Source: Streptomyces sp. IMTB 2501 (GTDB lineage: Bacteria > Actinomycetota > Actinomycetes > Streptomycetales > Streptomycetaceae). From it: 64,000 nt of DNA. The notes under the pieces are model-generated. The model was given only the letters and a program-made list of their open reading frames with translations, did not search any database and had not been told where the DNA came from. Numbering within the stretch: position 1 is the first letter of the stretch; each line of letters starts with the position of its first letter. The stretch is from NCBI RefSeq assembly GCF_001953885.1, contig NZ_MQUS01000004.1:186001-250000 (forward strand). The letters run 5' to 3'. A program made the position numbers and the translations under genes. This document shows, in pieces, positions 43,275 to 52,227 of the stretch.

Positions 43275-43309
43275 GTACGGCTCCTATGTGGCGAGGCTCG
43301 TCCTCTCAG

Positions 43310-43445
43310 CCCGTCCGGGGGTCCCCCTGGGGGAGCACGAGGACGGGGCCGTTCAGGCCGATGGGGGTCCAGGAGGCAAAGCCCCCTGGCGGGGTCGAAG
43401 GGGCGGAGCCCCTGGGGGATGGGACGGGTAGGGGCGGCAGGGGCG
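43310..43445. repeat. GC-rich Streptomyces intergenic repeat inside the urease operon
   Basis: The gap between ureG and ureF contains GGGGGTCCCCCTGGGGGAGC, then AAAGCCCCCTGGCGGGGTCG, then AAGGGGCGGAGCCCCTGGGG, elements I recognise from many streptomycete intergenic regions. They form several overlapping hairpins. Placed within an operon, they could attenuate transcription or adjust messenger stability between ureABCF and ureGD. Confidence 0.6.
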
Positions 43446-43449
43446 ACCT

Positions 43450-44124
43450 CTACGACGCGAACAGCCGCACTGGCCAGGCCGCATGCCACTCCGCACCGAC
43501 CTCCAGCAAGGGCCCCGACGCGGCCGGCAGCGCATCGACACCCTCGTCGAGCACCCTCCGCGCCGCTTCCACCGCCGTATCCGCGACACGGTCCAGCTCC
43601 GGCGCCAGCCGCGCCAGCACACCGGTGGCGTCGAACGGGTCGAGGCTCAGCAGTCGTACCGTGGCCGTCGCCGGCCCGCTCACGCTCTCGTACGCCGCGC
43701 AGTACGCCGCGTCGTCCGGCCCCAGTCCGGCCGCCTGGGCGGCGAGACCGAGGATCACCGGCTGATGCGCGCCCTTCGGGAACTGCTTGGCCAGCACGTC
43801 GAGTTCGTCGCAGGGCCAGGCGGCCCTGGCCGCCCGCAGCAGCTGTCGGCCGAGGCGGCGCGCAGCGGCTCGCAGGGCGGGCGACGGCGTACGGGCGTCC
43901 GCCGCCGCGTCCAGCTCCCCCGGATCCACGCCGAGTACGGCGGCCGCCGCCACCGCTCCCGCGACCAGCCCGACGGTCTGCAGCCGGCCCCGGCAGAAGT
44001 CCTCCAGGCTCGCGGCTGAGGTGATGCGCCCAGCCTTGACGGCGGCCTCCGCCCCGCCGGAGTGCGCATGCCCTCCGGCGGGGAAGCGGCCGTCGGCCAG
44101 GACGAGAAGTGCTGCCCGTGCCAT
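43450..44124 (-). CDS. ureF: Urease accessory protein UreF
   Basis: A 224-residue all-helical protein acting with UreD and UreG in active-site assembly. The N-terminal LLVLADGRFPAGGHAHSGG is the family signature, and the C-terminal GPLLEVGAEWHAAWPVRLF ends as usual. The ATG at 44124 follows GAGGGTGTC; a GTG one codon earlier is also possible. It lies 10 bp after ureC. Confidence 0.9.
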   Translation of the reverse strand: MARAALLVLADGRFPAGGHAHSGGAEAAVKAGRITSAASLEDFCRGRLQTVGLVAGAVAAAAVLGVDPGELDAAADARTPSPALRAAARRLGRQLLRAARAAWPCDELDVLAKQFPKGAHQPVILGLAAQAAGLGPDDAAYCAAYESVSGPATATVRLLSLDPFDATGVLARLAPELDRVADTAVEAARRVLDEGVDALPAASGPLLEVGAEWHAAWPVRLFAS

Positions 44125-44134
44125 CACGACACCC

Positions 44135-45856
44135 TCAGAAGAGGAAGTAGCGCTGGGCCATGGGCAGTTCGACGGCCGGTGCGGCCTCGACCAGTTCGCC
44201 GTCGATGTGCACGGCGAAGCTGTCGGGGTCGATCCGGACGTCGGGCCGGGCGTCGTTCTCGCGCATGTCGGCCTTGGTCACCGCGCGAGTGGACTCGATC
44301 GGCACGAACCGCTTGCCGAGCCCCAGCCGCTCCGGCAACCCGTCCTCGATCGCCAACGGGGCTGCGAAGTTGACCGAGTTGGCGGCGGGAGCGCGGCCGA
44401 TCGCGCCGTACATCGGACGGGGCAGGATCGGCTGCGGGGTGGGGATGGAGGCGTTGGCGTCGCCCATCTGCGCGTAGGCGATCTGGCCGCCCTTGAGCAC
44501 GAGGAGCGGCTTGACGCCGAAGAACGCCGGCTCCCACAGCACGAGGTCGGCGAGCTTGCCGGTCTCGACGGAGCCGATCTCGGCGGCGAGGCCCTGGGCG
44601 AGCGCGGGGTTGATCGTGTACTTGGCGACGTACCGCCGTACCCGCCGGTTGTCGGCGCGCCCGTCGCCCGGCAGCGCGCCGCGCCGCCGCTTCATGACAT
44701 GGGCGGTCTGCCAGGTCCGCAGGATCACCTCACCCACCCGTCCCATCGCCTGGGAGTCGGAGGAGATGATCGAGATCGCGCCCAGGTCGTGGAGGATGTC
44801 CTCCGCTCCTATGGTCGACGGACGGATCCGGGACTCGGCGAACGCCAGGTCCTCGGGGACGGCGGGGTTGAGGTGGTGGCACACCATCAGCATGTCGAGG
44901 TGTTCCTCGGCGGTGTTGACGGTGTACGGCCGGGTCGGATTGGTGGAGCTGGGCAGCACGTTGGGCTGCGAGACCACGGTCATGATGTCCGGCGCATGCC
45001 CGCCGCCGGCGCCTTCGGTGTGGTACGAGTGGATACCCCGGCCCGCGATCGCGGCGAGGGTGTCGCCGACGAAGCCCGCCTCGTTGAGGGTGTCCGTGTG
45101 GATGGCGATCTGGATGCCGGTGCGGTCGGCGACGGTCAGGGCCGCGTCGATGACGGCCGGGGTGGAGCCCCAGTCCTCGTGCAGCTTCAGGCCGGCCGCG
45201 CCGCCGCGGATCTGGGAGAGCATCGCCTCGTGGGAGACGGTGTTGCCCTTGCCGAGGAAACCGACGTTGACCGGGTAGGCCTCCATCGCCTCGAACATCC
45301 GGGCGAGGTGCCAGGGGCCGGGTGTGACCGTGGTGGCCTTGGAGCCCTCGGCGGGGCCGGTGCCGCCGCCGACCAGGGTGGTGATGCCGGAGGCCAGCGC
45401 CTCGTCGGCGATCTGCGGGCAGATGAAGTGGACGTGCGCGTCGATGGCGCCGGCGGTGAGGATCCGCCCGTTGCCCGCGATGATCTCGGTCTCGGGGCCG
45501 ATGACCAGGTCGGGGTGGACGCCGTCCATGGTGTCCGGGTTGCCGGCCTTGCCGATCGCGGCGATCCGGCCGTCGCGGATGCCGACGTCGGCCTTGACGA
45601 CACCCCAGTGGTCCACGACGACGGCGCCGGTGATCACGGTGTCGGGGGTGCCGTCGGCGCGGGTGGCGCGGGACTGGCCCATCGACTCGCGGATGACCTT
45701 GCCGCCGCCGAAGACCGCCTCGTCCCCGGAGGCGCCGGGGCCGCCGGAGCGGTCCTCCTCGATCTCGATCAGCAGGTCGGTGTCGGCGAGCCGGATGCGG
45801 TCGCCGGTGGTGGGTCCGAAGAGGTCGGCGTAGGCGCCGCGGGCGATCTCAGGCAT
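44135..45856 (-). CDS. ureC: Urease alpha subunit
   Basis: A 573-residue catalytic subunit hydrolysing urea. Nickel ligands are visible in [12 protein letters not shown], the carbamylated lysine in [12 protein letters not shown], and histidines in [13 protein letters not shown] and [11 protein letters not shown]. The flap [20 protein letters not shown] carries the catalytic histidine. ATG at 45856 has GGAGGTG 6 bases upstream and gives the standard length; the GTG at 45865 adds three residues. It overlaps ureB by 8 bp. Confidence 0.96.
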   Translation of the reverse strand: MPEIARGAYADLFGPTTGDRIRLADTDLLIEIEEDRSGGPGASGDEAVFGGGKVIRESMGQSRATRADGTPDTVITGAVVVDHWGVVKADVGIRDGRIAAIGKAGNPDTMDGVHPDLVIGPETEIIAGNGRILTAGAIDAHVHFICPQIADEALASGITTLVGGGTGPAEGSKATTVTPGPWHLARMFEAMEAYPVNVGFLGKGNTVSHEAMLSQIRGGAAGLKLHEDWGSTPAVIDAALTVADRTGIQIAIHTDTLNEAGFVGDTLAAIAGRGIHSYHTEGAGGGHAPDIMTVVSQPNVLPSSTNPTRPYTVNTAEEHLDMLMVCHHLNPAVPEDLAFAESRIRPSTIGAEDILHDLGAISIISSDSQAMGRVGEVILRTWQTAHVMKRRRGALPGDGRADNRRVRRYVAKYTINPALAQGLAAEIGSVETGKLADLVLWEPAFFGVKPLLVLKGGQIAYAQMGDANASIPTPQPILPRPMYGAIGRAPAANSVNFAAPLAIEDGLPERLGLGKRFVPIESTRAVTKADMRENDARPDVRIDPDSFAVHIDGELVEAAPAVELPMAQRYFLF

Positions 45857-46160
45857 CGAGGGCACCTCCGGTCTCCCCGCGCAGACCCGGCACGACCCGG
45901 GCGCCGGCGAGGGGTACGAGCTCGACCTCGACGGGGATGCCGGGCTCGAAGCGGACCGCGGTACCGGCGGCGACGTTCAGCCGCTTGCCGCGGGCCGCGG
46001 CGCGGTCGAACGCCAGGCCGGGGTTGGCCTCGGCGAAGTGATAGTGGGAGCCGACCTGGACCGGCCGGTCGGCGGCGTTGAGCACGGTCAGCCGGGTGAT
46101 CTCACGGCCTGCGTTGACTTGGACGGGATCGTCCGCGAACAGGATCTCTCCGGGAATCAT
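45849..46160 (-). CDS. ureB: Urease beta subunit
   Basis: A 103-residue small subunit. [20 protein letters not shown] at the start and [20 protein letters not shown] in the middle are family signatures. ATG at 46160 follows AGGCGG and gives the normal length; an upstream ATG at 46187 overlapping ureA would add nine atypical residues. Confidence 0.94.
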   Translation of the reverse strand: MIPGEILFADDPVQVNAGREITRLTVLNAADRPVQVGSHYHFAEANPGLAFDRAAARGKRLNVAAGTAVRFEPGIPVEVELVPLAGARVVPGLRGETGGALDA

Positions 46161-46170
46161 CGCAGCCGCC

Positions 46171-46473
<303 letters not shown>

Positions 46474-46629
46474 GTCCCACCTCACAGTCCTTGCTCCGGA
46501 CCGTGCGGGGTCCGGTTGCCGCTGCCATCACGACGGGGATAGGTGTAACACACAGACAAATCCCCGAATCATCCTCAATCCGGGCAGAAAAACCCCTGAT
46601 GGCGTGGAGCGGCAGGTTAGTTCGCCGGA

Positions 46630-46645
46630 GTTTCAACGACGTTAA
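46630..46645 (-). promoter_or_regulatory. GlnR-like box upstream of ureA
   Basis: On the minus strand TTAAC-GTCGTT-GAAAC matches the GlnR consensus gTnAC-n6-GaAAc at all but the first position. It lies 157 bp before the ureA start. GlnR control of ureA is established in S. coelicolor; here it rests on the motif. Confidence 0.6.
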
Positions 46646-46699
46646 CCAGACCTTGATCCACGGATGACCGCGCGATGGGGGCGCCGATACCCGTGCGGG

Positions 46700-46978
46700 T
46701 CAGGACACGGCGGGGCCGCGATGCTCCGCGGCGATCCCGAACCGCTGCTGTTCGCGCGGGGCGGAACCGATCTCGCGGACCCCTGAGACCGAGCTGACGA
46801 CCTGCTCCCCGGCCGGCTCGCCGAGGGCGTCCAGCCGCTCCAGATCAGCGGCCGAGACCAGCGCGACCAGCGGCTTGCCGTGCCGTGTGACGACGACGCG
46901 CTCGCCGCCGTACACCACCCGGTTGATCAGGTCGGCGAGCTCAGCCCTGGCTTGCGTCACCGGAATCTCATAGACCAT
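46700..46978 (-). CDS. Phd/YefM-type antitoxin, no toxin adjacent
   Basis: A 92-residue protein. The N-terminal domain ([20 protein letters not shown], then [20 protein letters not shown]) is a standard Phd/YefM DNA-binding fold. The C-terminal half ([20 protein letters not shown]) is variable, where toxin would bind. No RelE, Doc or PIN gene lies within reach, so it is an orphan or acts only as a regulator. It is divergent from a ClpP-like gene with 87 bp between. The GTAC-rich segment CGTACGTCCTGTACAT lies there and may be its operator. Confidence 0.82.
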   Translation of the reverse strand: MVYEIPVTQARAELADLINRVVYGGERVVVTRHGKPLVALVSAADLERLDALGEPAGEQVVSSVSGVREIGSAPREQQRFGIAAEHRGPAVS

Positions 46979-47065
46979 GACCCCATTCTAACGTCACGTA
47001 CGTCCTGTACATTTTTTACAGAAGCCGAGCCCATCGGAGGCCGTGCGATGAGGAGGGGTGTGCCC

Positions 47066-47701
47066 ATGTCCCATGCTTTCGCCCGTCATGTCCTGCCTGA
47101 GTTCACCGAGCGCACCAGCGGCGGCGAGCGCACGCTCGATCCCTACGGAAAGCTCTTCGAGGACCGGATCGTCTTCCTAGGCACCGCGCTCGACGACACG
47201 GCCGCGAACGACGTGATGGCCCAGTTCATGTACCTCGAACACGCGACCCCGGAGCGGGACATCACGCTGTACATCAACTCCCCGGGCGGTACGTTCAGCG
47301 CGCTGACGGCCGTCTACGACACGATGCGCTACATCAGTTGCGATGTGTCGACGTACTGCCTGGGCCAGGCCGCGTCCCACGCCGCGCTGCTGCTCGCGGC
47401 CGGCACACCGGGCAAGCGGTTCACCCTGCCCGGCGCACGCATGGTGATCGAGCAACCGCGCCTGCCCGAGCCGGTGGAGGGCCAGCCCAGCGACCTGTTC
47501 ATCGAGGCCGAGGAGTTGGCCCGGGTGCGCGCACTGACGGAGGAGATGCTCGTACGGCACACAGGGCGCACGGCGGAGGAGGTGCACCAGGATCTGGAGC
47601 GGGACCTGGTCCTGGACGCCCCCGCCGCGATGGCCTACGGCCTGGTGGACGGCATCGTGCCCAGCCGGCGGAGCATGCCCGGCGCACCGGACCCCAAGTG
47701 A
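47066..47701 (+). CDS. ClpP-family protein lacking the catalytic histidine
   Basis: A 211-residue ClpP homologue. [19 protein letters not shown] and [20 protein letters not shown] are canonical, with the nucleophile at S104 and the third triad residue D180 in ERDLVLDA. The histidine expected in the MIHQP motif is glutamate (E129 in MVIEQP), so the triad is incomplete. It may be a regulatory ring partner for another ClpP, as unlike ClpP paralogues do in actinobacteria. ATG at 47066 has AGGAGGGG 7 bases upstream; an ATG at 47048 also has a ribosome site. No Clp ATPase gene adjoins. Confidence 0.88.
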   Translation: MSHAFARHVLPEFTERTSGGERTLDPYGKLFEDRIVFLGTALDDTAANDVMAQFMYLEHATPERDITLYINSPGGTFSALTAVYDTMRYISCDVSTYCLGQAASHAALLLAAGTPGKRFTLPGARMVIEQPRLPEPVEGQPSDLFIEAEELARVRALTEEMLVRHTGRTAEEVHQDLERDLVLDAPAAMAYGLVDGIVPSRRSMPGAPDPK

Positions 47702-47708
47702 GCCGCCG

Positions 47709-48014
47709 ATGCTGCCGGACCTGCCGCCGCTGCCCGCACTGACGCGTGCCGAGGGCGATCTGATCGACCGTTACCTGGAGGCGGCCGACCTGCTGGGCCG
47801 TATCAATCCCGCGCACGGCGGAGACACCTATCGCGGGCTGCGCGCGGCCCAGGCCCTGGTGCGCAAGGCCGCAGAGCTGCGTGACGCCCTCGCGTTGATG
47901 CACCAGCGGGGCGAGACGGAGCTGTACCGGGACACGCTGGCACGGGCTTTGCGGGTCCTGGACGGTGAACGTCGTACCGCGCGCGTCGCGCTCCCGCCCG
48001 ACGGTGACCGCTGA
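47709..48014 (+). CDS. Small helical protein downstream of ClpP homologue
   Basis: A 101-residue protein, mostly helical and charged (RAEGDLIDRYLEAADLLGRI, then LRAAQALVRKAAELRDALAL). It starts 7 bp after the clpP-like stop and is probably co-transcribed. I do not recognise a family. Tight linkage suggests a factor acting with the protease homologue, for example an adaptor, but nothing in the sequence shows that. Proline-rich start LPDLPPLPAL. Confidence 0.6.
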   Translation: MLPDLPPLPALTRAEGDLIDRYLEAADLLGRINPAHGGDTYRGLRAAQALVRKAAELRDALALMHQRGETELYRDTLARALRVLDGERRTARVALPPDGDR

Positions 48015-48364
48015 TCCGGACACCCGAGAGGCCGGACATGATCCGCATGTCGACGGGCGCCGCTCGCAACAGAGGTGAAACGGCCCGAACGGCGTACCGC
48101 CGACCGGGGTATATCCAGGTCGTTCATCGGATCTCCCGACTTGCGCACCGCGCGGGCCTCCGGCATGGAACGCGGTACTCCGCCCCAGGTCCGGGGCTAC
48201 GACCAGGAGCTGACGACGCCTCGAACACCACACTGTCCACCCGAACGGGCGAGTGGTGAGTAACGCCACAAATCCCCGATTCCGTTGGGATTTTCCGACA
48301 GCTGTAGGTGAAGATCCCTGTCTGACGACAAGCCCCCGCCACCGCGGCGGGGCGGTCCGGGCGG
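48015..48364. other. Intergenic stretch ahead of the c-di-AMP riboswitch
   Basis: About 350 bp with no supported gene. It should contain the promoter for the riboswitch-controlled transcript. AT-rich patches occur at 48260-48310 (ACAAATCCCCGATTCCGTTG, GGGATTTTCCGACAGCTGTA). A GCCCCCGCCACCGCGGCGGGGC hairpin-like stretch sits near 48330-48352. Confidence 0.5.
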
Positions 48365-48570
48365 ACGCCGAGTCCTGCCGCCGCCCGGACGACCGGTCGA
48401 CAGGAGTGGATCGGCAGGAGTGGAGGACCCAAGCAAGACGGGTCGCCGGAACGGAAGTTCGTCTGGTCGTCGCAGACGGGCGGAGATTCCGAGCAGCCCT
48501 AGGGGTGAAGCCGCGGCAACGCGGCCGGGCAACTTCGCCAGCCCGAATCCGACAGGTCATCCTTCACAGG
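48365..48570 (+). promoter_or_regulatory. ydaO-yuaA riboswitch (c-di-AMP)
   Basis: Conserved blocks in order: GCCGAGTCCTGCCG at 48367, GGAGGACCCAAG at 48423, AGGGGTGAAGCCG at 48501, and CCGGGCAACTTCGCCAGCCC then GAATCCGACAG ending near 48555. These are the signature of the c-di-AMP riboswitch that controls cell-wall hydrolase genes in actinobacteria. The switch ends about 20-30 nt before an NlpC/P60 gene, exactly the expected target. In this class, ligand binding turns expression off. Confidence 0.9.
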
Positions 48571-48590
48571 CGGCTGACGAAGGGTTGCGC

Positions 48591-49064
48591 ATGACTGCGC
48601 TCAATCGTGTCCCGTCGCTCATGGCCCGGGCCAGTACGGCCTCGGCACTCACCCTCGCCGCCGTCGGCGGCTCGATCACGGTTCCCGGTCTCGCCCCCGA
48701 GGCCTCGGCCGCGACCCTCGCGTCGAAAGCACTGCAGGTCGCGGCCTCGCAGAAGGGGGCGCCGTACCAATGGGGAGCCACCGGGCCGCACAGGTTCGAC
48801 TGCTCGGGGCTGACGCTCTACTCGTTCAAGAAGGCGGGCAAGAGCCTGCCGCGCACCGCCGCCGCGCAGTACAACAAGTCACACCACATCTCGGCCGGCA
48901 GCCGTAGGGCCGGTGACCTGGTGTTCTTCCACTCGGGCTCCAACGTCTACCACGTCGGCATCTACGCCGGCCACGGGAAGATCTGGCACGCGCCCAGGAC
49001 GGGGGACGTGGTACGGCTCCAGAAGATCTGGACGTCGAGCGTCTGGTACGGCCGGATCAACTGA
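48591..49064 (+). CDS. Secreted NlpC/P60 peptidoglycan hydrolase
   Basis: A 157-residue exported peptidase cleaving peptidoglycan stem peptides. The signal peptide (ALTLAAVGGSITVPGLAPEA, cleaved near ASA) leads directly into an NlpC/P60 domain with the cysteine in FDCSGLTLYSF, histidine in YHVGIYAGHG, and third polar residue in IWHAPRTGD. No separate cell-wall-binding domain is present, so it is a minimal hydrolase. Expression is governed by the c-di-AMP riboswitch in its leader. Confidence 0.93.
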   Translation: MTALNRVPSLMARASTASALTLAAVGGSITVPGLAPEASAATLASKALQVAASQKGAPYQWGATGPHRFDCSGLTLYSFKKAGKSLPRTAAAQYNKSHHISAGSRRAGDLVFFHSGSNVYHVGIYAGHGKIWHAPRTGDVVRLQKIWTSSVWYGRIN

Positions 49065-49071
49065 CCCTGCG

Positions 49072-49689
49072 TCAGCTCAGGAGCGGCTCCAGCAGCAGGG
49101 CCGCTCCCAGCACCGTCAGCGCCACCCCGGTGACCGCCTGAAGCCCACGGGCGGCCCGGGGCCGGCGCAGCCACCTGCCCAGCCGGTCGACCAGCAGCAC
49201 GACCACCTGGAACCACACCAGTGCCAGCACGCACACGATCAGCGCGAGCAGCAGCGTCCGGGGCAGCGCATGGCCCCCGGCGGGCACGAACTGCGGGAGC
49301 AGGCTGAGGAAGGTCAGCGACGCCTTCGGATTGAGGACGTTGGTGACAAAGCCCTGGCGCAGCGGGTGCGCCGCCTTGGCCGCCGTCTCCTCGGGCGCCT
49401 CGGCGGACCCGCGCAGCGACCACAGGGTGCGCACCCCGAGCTGCAGCACATAGGCGCCGCCCAGCAGCTGCAACGCCCGGAACAGCGCGGGCACGGCCAC
49501 CAGCACGGCCGCGACACCGGCCACCGCCAGGGTGGTGTGGACCAGGAGTCCCCCGGCGATGCCGAGTCCGCAGACCGCGCCGGCCCGGCGTGAGACCAGC
49601 GCGTTGCGTACGACCACGGCGAAGTCGGCGCCCGGCATGGCGACCAGTCCGGCGGCGATCCCGGTGAAGGCGATGAGCTGTACATCCAT
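49072..49689 (-). CDS. LysE family amino-acid exporter
   Basis: A 205-residue membrane transporter with five to six helices. The family start AGLVAMPGADFAVVVRNAL, a central PLRQGFVTNVLNPKASLTFL and a C-terminal LQAVTGVALTVLGAALLL match the RhtB/LysE superfamily, which exports amino acids or their derivatives. It is divergent from a LysR gene, the common arrangement (LysE/LysG). The substrate is not predictable. Confidence 0.9.
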   Translation of the reverse strand: MDVQLIAFTGIAAGLVAMPGADFAVVVRNALVSRRAGAVCGLGIAGGLLVHTTLAVAGVAAVLVAVPALFRALQLLGGAYVLQLGVRTLWSLRGSAEAPEETAAKAAHPLRQGFVTNVLNPKASLTFLSLLPQFVPAGGHALPRTLLLALIVCVLALVWFQVVVLLVDRLGRWLRRPRAARGLQAVTGVALTVLGAALLLEPLLS

Positions 49690-49772
49690 GCCGCCAGCGT
49701 GCCCTGGCAGAGCCTTCAGCAGGTATTTCGGATTTTCTGCGTGGACCTAAAGGGATGCTTTAGGCTGGCGGC

Positions 49773-50684
49773 ATGTACGACCCCACCCGGCTGGCCGCGC
49801 TGGTGGCCGTGGCGGAGGCCGGCTCGATCACGCGCGCCGCCGACCGGCTCGGCTACACCCCGCCCGCCCTCTCCCAGCAGCTGGCCAAGCTGGAGCGGGA
49901 GGCGGGCACGTCTCTGCTGGTCCGCCATCACCGCGGGGCCCGGCTGACCGAGGCGGGCGAAGTGCTGGTGGCGCGGGCCCGGATCGTGCTGGACGAGCTG
50001 GAGCGGGCCCGGCACGAGCTGGCGCGGCTGACCGGGCTCACCGGTGGGGCGCTGCGGCTCGGCACCTTCCCGACCGCCGGGGTCCATCTGCTGCCGCCGG
50101 CACTGAGCGCGTTCCGCCGGGCGCATCCCGATGTCACGCTGTCCGTCGCGGACTACGACCCGCCGGCCGGGGTCACGGCGGTGGCGGCCGGCGAGGTGGA
50201 CCTGGCGCTGACCCACACCTACCACCCGGCCGAGCCCGTGCCCGTGCCGTCGTCGGTGCGTCTGGAGCCGGTCCTGGTGGAGGAGCTGGTGCTGGTGACC
50301 GCGCCGGGACACGCTCTGAGCAGTGCCTCGTCCCGGCTGCCGCTGGCGGAGCTGGCCGGGCAGCCGCTGATCAGCATGGCACCGCACCATCCGGCCCGCC
50401 GCGAGGTCGAGGGCCTGCTCGCGGAGGCGGGCGCCACGCCTGCGCTACTGGTGCCGACCCCCGGCTACGCCGTGGTGTGCGCGCTCGTCAGCGCCGGCCT
50501 CGGGGTGGCCGTCGTACCGGAGATGGTGGCCCGTACCGCGGCCACACCGGTCGGAGTACGCCCTCTGGAGGCGGGCCGTCTGCGCCGGACCATCTCGGTG
50601 GCCCACCGCGCGGACGAGACGACTCCGGCCGCGGACGCCTTCCGGACGCTGCTGCGGGGGGCCTTCGGCCGAGCCGGGCGATAG
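49773..50684 (+). CDS. LysR family transcriptional regulator
   Basis: A 303-residue regulator with an N-terminal winged helix (VAEAGSITRAADRLGYTPPA, then LSQQLAKLEREAGTSLLVRH) and a periplasmic-binding-type effector domain starting near GGALRLGTFPTAGVHLLPPA. It is divergent from the LysE exporter, 83 bp between starts, and likely activates it in response to the exported amino acid. Confidence 0.9.
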   Translation: MYDPTRLAALVAVAEAGSITRAADRLGYTPPALSQQLAKLEREAGTSLLVRHHRGARLTEAGEVLVARARIVLDELERARHELARLTGLTGGALRLGTFPTAGVHLLPPALSAFRRAHPDVTLSVADYDPPAGVTAVAAGEVDLALTHTYHPAEPVPVPSSVRLEPVLVEELVLVTAPGHALSSASSRLPLAELAGQPLISMAPHHPARREVEGLLAEAGATPALLVPTPGYAVVCALVSAGLGVAVVPEMVARTAATPVGVRPLEAGRLRRTISVAHRADETTPAADAFRTLLRGAFGRAGR

Positions 50685-50706
50685 CGCTCCTGGAGTGCCA
50701 CGACGG

Positions 50707-51144
50707 CTACGGCACCGGTTCCACCGGAGCCGTCCACGGGAGTTCGATCGAAACCGTCTTGCCGCCCTCGCGGGTGGGGCGGACACGGAGTTTGCCGCCG
50801 CACTCGGCGGTGAGACAGCGGATGATGACCATGCCGCGGCCGTTGTCCTGCTGGACGGCGGCGGGCAGTCTCTTCGGGAAGCGCGGGTGACTGTCCGTGA
50901 CGCCGATGCGCAGATGTTCGTCACGGTCCAGCGCGATGTCGACCGTGAAGGTGGGTGACTGTCCGAGGGTGTGCTGTACGGCGTTCGTGGCGAGTTCGGA
51001 GACGATGAGCCGCACCGTGTCGGCCACGTCGGTGTCCGACGGCAGGCCCCACTCCGCGAGCGTGCCCACGACGTAGGAACGGGCGGCGGAGACCGAGGCT
51101 GGATCGCTCGGCAGAGTGACGGATGCTTCCAGATGGTCTGCCAT
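50707..51144 (-). CDS. HATPase (anti-sigma-like serine kinase) of WhiJ-type locus
   Basis: A 145-residue single GHKL ATPase domain: RLIVSELATNAVQHTLGQSP (N-box), IGVTDSHPRFP (G1-like) and QQDNGRGMVIIRCLT (G2). Such short proteins occur beside WhiJ-like regulators and DUF397 proteins in Streptomyces (the abaA-type gene sets). Its promoter region faces the XRE gene divergently, 213 bp between starts. No sigma factor is nearby, so its target is unknown. Confidence 0.85.
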   Translation of the reverse strand: MADHLEASVTLPSDPASVSAARSYVVGTLAEWGLPSDTDVADTVRLIVSELATNAVQHTLGQSPTFTVDIALDRDEHLRIGVTDSHPRFPKRLPAAVQQDNGRGMVIIRCLTAECGGKLRVRPTREGGKTVSIELPWTAPVEPVP

Positions 51145-51270
51145 GGCGACGTCGTCCCTTTCCCACGGGACCGCAGTCCGACACGGAGCGGAAGGTTCGA
51201 GTACGGTCCCGGACTGGTGCTTGCTCGTCAGCCTGCCATCACCGGGCCGGTCACGGGGAGCGATCCACCA

Positions 51271-51286
51271 AGATATGCATATATCT
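51271..51286. promoter_or_regulatory. AT-rich palindromic site AGATATGCATATATCT
   Basis: The centre ATATGCATAT is a perfect 10-bp palindrome, very unusual in DNA of this composition. It lies 72 bp upstream of the WhiJ-like gene and between it and the divergent HATPase gene, a good position for an operator of the XRE protein. Confidence 0.45.
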
Positions 51287-51357
51287 GTCGCCCGAAGCGG
51301 TGAACTCTACGACGCGAGACCGTATTTGGGCGGCCCGGAAGGAGTAAGGAGGAGCCC

Positions 51358-52218
51358 ATGCAGAACGGGCCGGCGGTGCGGCGCCGCAAACTGGGCGCCG
51401 AATTGCGCATGCTGCGTACCGGTGCGGGGCTCACGAGCGGTGAGGCGGCCCGGCTGGTCGGCTGGCACCAGTCGAAGGTTAGCCGTATCGAGACGGGTGC
51501 CAGCGGCGCGAAACCGGCCGACGTGCGGTTACTCCTGGACGCGTACGAGGTGCGGGACGGGCAGCTGCGCGAGCTGCTGCTGATGCTGGCGGGCTCCGAG
51601 GAAGCGGGCGACCGGCACCGCTGGTGGCACGCCTACCGCGGGGTGCTGCCGCCCACCTACCGCGATTTCATCAGCCTGGAGTCGCAGGCCAGCGCGATGC
51701 GGACCCTGGAGACCACGGTCGTACCCGGACTGCTCCAGACGCCCGAGTACGCCCGCGCGGTGACCCGGGCGGCCGTGACGGACCTGGACGACGAACGCCT
51801 GGACACGCTGGTGGAGGTTCGGCTGGCCCGGCAGGACGTGCTGCGCACCGAACGGCCGCTCAGGCTGAGCGCGGTGCTGGACGAGGCGGTGCTGCGGCGC
51901 GAGATCGGCGGCCCCGAGGTGATGGCCCGGCAGCTGGAACGGCTGATGGACGCGGCCCGGCTGCCCCAAGTCCGGCTCCAGATCCTGCCGTTCGGCGCCG
52001 GTGCGCATGTCGGCCTCACCGGACCTTTCGTAATCTTCTCATTTCCGAGCACTTCTGATCTAGACGTGGTTGTTCTCGACCAGTTGACGAGTAGCCTCTA
52101 CCTGGAGCGGAAAGAAGACCTCATGGCCTACTCAGAGGCCTTCGACACCCTTCGGATGCACGCCCTTTCACCCAAGGAATCGTTGGATTACATCGCCGGG
52201 ATAGGTGACGGCGCGTAA
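51358..52218 (+). CDS. WhiJ-like XRE regulator with DUF5753 domain
   Basis: A 286-residue protein. The N-terminal helix-turn-helix (GAGLTSGEAARLVGWHQSKV then SRIETG) is followed by a long DUF5753 domain with its signature VPGLLQTPEYARAV and a C-terminal FVIFSFPSTSDLDVVVLDQL. Streptomyces have many such WhiJ paralogues, each paired with a small DUF397 protein encoded downstream; the pair is thought to control development, with the small protein relieving repression. Excellent TAAGGAGGAG ribosome site. The terminal 60 codons are less GC-rich than the rest. Confidence 0.9.
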   Translation: MQNGPAVRRRKLGAELRMLRTGAGLTSGEAARLVGWHQSKVSRIETGASGAKPADVRLLLDAYEVRDGQLRELLLMLAGSEEAGDRHRWWHAYRGVLPPTYRDFISLESQASAMRTLETTVVPGLLQTPEYARAVTRAAVTDLDDERLDTLVEVRLARQDVLRTERPLRLSAVLDEAVLRREIGGPEVMARQLERLMDAARLPQVRLQILPFGAGAHVGLTGPFVIFSFPSTSDLDVVVLDQLTSSLYLERKEDLMAYSEAFDTLRMHALSPKESLDYIAGIGDGA

Positions 52219-52227
52219 GGAGGCACC

